Shown here in pieces: positions 5,411 through 7,513 of a stretch of DNA of 7,513 nt. The stretch is from assembly GCA_021159525.1 (NCBI GenBank), contig JAGHEC010000231.1, forward strand, positions 1-7,513. The letters are read 5' to 3'. The notes beneath the pieces are model-generated. The model did no database searches, was not told the origin of the DNA, and saw nothing but the letters and a program-made list of their open reading frames with translations. Made by a program: the position numbers and the translations under genes. Each line of letters begins with the position of its first letter. Position 1 is the first letter of the stretch. The stretch is from Deltaproteobacteria bacterium (GTDB lineage Bacteria > Desulfobacterota > DSM-4660 > Desulfatiglandales > Desulfatiglandaceae).

Positions 5411-7219
5411 CTATATGGCATCCGTTCCCACGGCCTCTTCGCGATAAGTGTGTTTGATCAGCTCATTTATGAAGCCCTCCATGTCCCTGACCGCATCGGC
5501 GCTGACAGTGTACTTGTCAATGCCCGACCGATCCTTCACGAGCCGCAGGCCATATTCAAGCCGTTTTGCTAATTGGAAGGTGAGGGGCCCGGGTTCCTGA
5601 CCGGTCCGGACGGCCTGGCCGATAATCTCATCCACGGCGCTTTCATCAAAGACCAGGGTCACATCGAGCTTATCCATAAGCCCGGCCTCTTCCATCTTGA
5701 CCTGATCGTACATGGCGCTGAAATCCTCGATGGCCGTATCGATCTCGGTGATGTTCATAAGATACAGTTCAGCAATGAGATCCATCCTCTCCGGATAGAT
5801 ATCCAGTCCGCACCGTTTACTGAGCGACTCGGCCCGTTCTGAAAGATATCGTTTGATCCTTTCGCGTTCATGCCGACTCCCCTGCTCAAAGCGCTCCGCC
5901 CGTTCGGGATCTTCCGGGTGTTCCAAGAGCATCCTGAGCTGGGTCTCCGGCTCATCTACCACCTCCCGGGTCACAAGGAATTTGCGAATGGAGGTCGAGG
6001 GCAGTTTCTTCTCGAAGGGGATCAAGACCTTTTCCATGGCGCTTACCAGCCCTCGCGCCCCGGTCTTTTGTTCGGCTGCCATTTCCGCAATCCGTGCCAA
6101 CGCCTCGTCCTCAAACTTGATATCGATCCCGTAGGCCCTGAAGTCGATCCTTTTGCTCAGGACGATGGGGTTGTTGGGATTGGTAAGAATCTCCAGGAGG
6201 TCGTCCTTGTTGAGTTCATCAAAGACCACCACCACCGGAAGCCTGCCCACAAACTCGGACTCGAAACCAAATTCTACCAGATCCTGGGCCCGCACCTCCT
6301 TCAGGATCTCCCAGGGGATCTCGGTGGGCCTCACATCGGCCTCGAACCCGATCCCCTGTTTCTGGAGGCGTCGCTTGATGATGTCCGCCAAGTCCCCGAA
6401 GGCGCCGCTCATAATAAAAAGGATGTTCTTGGTATTAACCACTTTCTTTTCCCGCTTTCCGGTACGGCGGTAATGCTCAATGGCCTGGATCTGCGATATG
6501 GGATCATGCGGGACCTTGAGATCCACATCGGTCTCCTCCATCGGTTTGAGAAGCGCCCGCTGGACGCCTGTCCTGGATATGTCGTGACCGATCAGGTTTT
6601 GGGATGAGGCGATCTTGTCGATCTCGTCAATATAGATGATCCCGTTCTCCGCCAGCTCAATGCTGTCATTGGCCTCATAAACCAGGTCCCGCACCAGGTC
6701 TTCCACATCCCCGCCTACATAACCGGTCTCGCTGAACTTGGTGGCATCGCCTTTGACAAAAGGAACCCCCAGTTTCTGGGCGATCAACTTGATAATATAG
6801 GTCTTTCCAACACCGGTGGGACCGATCATGAGGACATTGTTCTTGATCATGCCCACACCTGATCTTTTCTTTTCACCGGTATTCCTCTCATTATTGAACT
6901 TGATCCTGTTAAAATGGGTGCAGACCTTTGTGGCCAGGACCCCCTTGACCTCATCCTGCTTCACCACGAAACTGTCCAGATAGGCCTCCAGCTCCTCAGG
7001 CATCATATCAAAATGAGGCCCCGTACCCCCGCCCGCATCCCGGTCCTTGCCATCGCTCGAGGCCTCCTCCTTCTTAGGGATGACAAAGGGAGATATAATC
7101 TTGATTCGGTTGCCGTATTTCTTGGTAAGATACTCGCTCAGCTCTTTTTCCAGTTCCCGCTGATTGGGAATCCTTCCGGCATCGTCTCTCTCGTCTTTAA
7201 ACACGCCTTGCTTTTCCAT
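5411..7219 (-). CDS. ClpX-like AAA+ ATPase, long form without zinc-binding domain
   Basis: A 602-residue AAA+ unfoldase related to ClpX (E. coli ClpX is 424). Visible parts: Walker A GPTGVGKT (133-140), pore loop GYVG (166-169), Walker B IIYIDE (194-199), sensor 1 around ILFIMSGAF (266-274), IGF (290-292) where ClpX has its ClpP-docking loop, arginine-finger motif EFVGRLP (322-328) and sensor 2 TGARGL (386-391). Only two Cys occur (100, 470), so the Cys4 zinc-binding domain of ClpX, which binds adaptors, is absent. A different N-terminus of about 70 residues takes its place, with a Gly/Asp-rich linker at 54-68. An insertion at about 236-262 precedes sensor 1. A C-terminal extension of about 180 residues (420-602) ends in what looks like a second, degenerate lid. 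The start at 7219 has AAGGAG 8 nt upstream; the frame is open further out but without a start site. It probably unfolds proteins, perhaps with ClpP. Confidence 0.88.
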   Translation of the reverse strand: MEKQGVFKDERDDAGRIPNQRELEKELSEYLTKKYGNRIKIISPFVIPKKEEASSDGKDRDAGGGTGPHFDMMPEELEAYLDSFVVKQDEVKGVLATKVCTHFNRIKFNNERNTGEKKRSGVGMIKNNVLMIGPTGVGKTYIIKLIAQKLGVPFVKGDATKFSETGYVGGDVEDLVRDLVYEANDSIELAENGIIYIDEIDKIASSQNLIGHDISRTGVQRALLKPMEETDVDLKVPHDPISQIQAIEHYRRTGKREKKVVNTKNILFIMSGAFGDLADIIKRRLQKQGIGFEADVRPTEIPWEILKEVRAQDLVEFGFESEFVGRLPVVVVFDELNKDDLLEILTNPNNPIVLSKRIDFRAYGIDIKFEDEALARIAEMAAEQKTGARGLVSAMEKVLIPFEKKLPSTSIRKFLVTREVVDEPETQLRMLLEHPEDPERAERFEQGSRHERERIKRYLSERAESLSKRCGLDIYPERMDLIAELYLMNITEIDTAIEDFSAMYDQVKMEEAGLMDKLDVTLVFDESAVDEIIGQAVRTGQEPGPLTFQLAKRLEYGLRLVKDRSGIDKYTVSADAVRDMEGFINELIKHTYREEAVGTDAI

Positions 7220-7227
7220 GTATTGAA

Positions 7228-7233
7228 CTCCTT
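7228..7233 (-). promoter_or_regulatory. Shine-Dalgarno site that decides the ClpX-like start
   Basis: AAGGAG on the minus strand lies 8 nt before the ATG at 7219. The same frame stays open upstream to a TTG near 7381, but that stretch contains the promoter and does not resemble a ClpX N-terminus. Confidence 0.75.
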
Positions 7234-7310
7234 GTTCATCAGCCTTCCTGCCTGCCGGACCTGCCGTAACACCTCGACCACAGAAGCGCTGTTGGGCAAT
7301 CAATTGGTCT

Positions 7311-7338
7311 AATATACGCATTCGTGCATCGATTTCAA
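7311..7338 (-). promoter_or_regulatory. Sigma70-like promoter of the ClpX-like gene
   Basis: On the minus strand TTGAAA (7338-7333) and TATATT (7316-7311) are separated by 16 nt, each 5 of 6 with the consensus. Transcription would begin near 7304 and leave a leader of about 85 nt before the ATG. No operator or heat-shock inverted repeat is obvious. Confidence 0.55.
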
Positions 7339-7390
7339 GCGCAATCCCCGATAGACGCCCGTTCCTGCCATGATGCCTCAAACATGGCCT

Positions 7391-7513
7391 TCAGTCTCCG
7401 GGCCCCGGCTCCTTCCGAGAACTCCGCCCTCCTGCAAAAACCTTCTCAGGCCTCTTGTGCCACAGGCTGAACCGGTCTGCCCGTAAAGTTGCAGGAGACA
7501 TTCTGGGATTGAA
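7391..7513 (-). CDS. Possible C-terminal end of a gene entering from the right edge
   Basis: On the minus strand a frame is open from the window edge for 40 codons to a TGA at 7391-7393. It contains RFSLWHKRPEKVFAGG and ends in a Pro/Gly-rich stretch. Third-position composition is only mildly GC-rich, and no domain is recognisable, so chance is a real alternative. If genuine, it would lie 171 nt upstream of the ClpX-like start in the same direction. Confidence 0.2.
   Translation of the reverse strand, partial: FNPRMSPATLRADRFSLWHKRPEKVFAGGRSSRKEPGPGD

Noticed and set aside
5870..6607. Long plus-strand frame opposite the ClpX-like gene
   Set aside because: It mirrors a gene with all AAA+ motifs on the minus strand and has no domain pattern of its own.
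1..7513. CRISPR arrays, tRNA or rRNA genes, insertion sequences, att sites
   Set aside because: I saw no regularly spaced repeats, cloverleaf-like segments, transposase motifs or terminal inverted repeats on either strand.

Overview
The window has about 57-58% GC by eye. Genes are tightly packed with strong Shine-Dalgarno sites, ATGA-type start/stop overlaps and Rho-independent terminators. Together with the gene mix (a LarE-type sulfur transferase, a hydantoinase/oxoprolinase-type ASKHA protein, a bacterial histone-deacetylase-like amidohydrolase, and a long ClpX-like AAA+ ATPase), this suggests an anaerobic bacterium of the former Deltaproteobacteria (Desulfobacterota). That placement is an inference from style and gene content, not from a marker gene.

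Layout: positions 1-272 are a leader with no convincing gene. From 273 to 4787 runs a compact plus-strand operon: larE-like (273-1109), a stand-alone HyuA-like ATPase/hydrolase (1093-2760, 17-nt overlap), an HDAC-fold zinc amidohydrolase with an extra Cys-rich C-terminal tail (2763-4070, 2-nt gap), and two unrecognised 111-residue proteins (4120-4455 and 4452-4787, 4-nt overlap). A possible 18-codon mini-gene bridges the HDAC stop and the next start. A GC-rich hairpin with a T4 tail (4851-4870) closes the operon. An unrecognised acidic protein of 148 residues (4893-5339) follows, with a candidate extended -10 promoter overlapping that terminator.

On the minus strand a 602-residue ClpX-like AAA+ protein (7219 down to 5411) converges on the acidic-protein gene. 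A perfect 14-bp hairpin (5361-5394) with a T-run on the minus strand lies between them. A good sigma70-like promoter (TTGAAA-N16-TATATT, minus) lies about 90 nt upstream of its start. The right edge may carry the last 40 codons of another minus-strand gene.

How the genes may work together: the first three enzymes are coupled closely enough to suggest one pathway. The families imply ATP-dependent sulfur transfer or adenylation (LarE), ATP-dependent opening of a cyclic amide (HyuA-like) and Zn-dependent amide hydrolysis (HDAC fold). I do not recognise an established pathway with this combination, and no LarA/LarB/LarC or HyuB partner lies in the window. The two small proteins are candidate accessory subunits. 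The ClpX-like ATPase is transcribed separately; it lacks the ClpX zinc-binding domain, keeps an IGF ClpP-docking motif, and carries a C-terminal extension that looks like a degenerate second lid domain.
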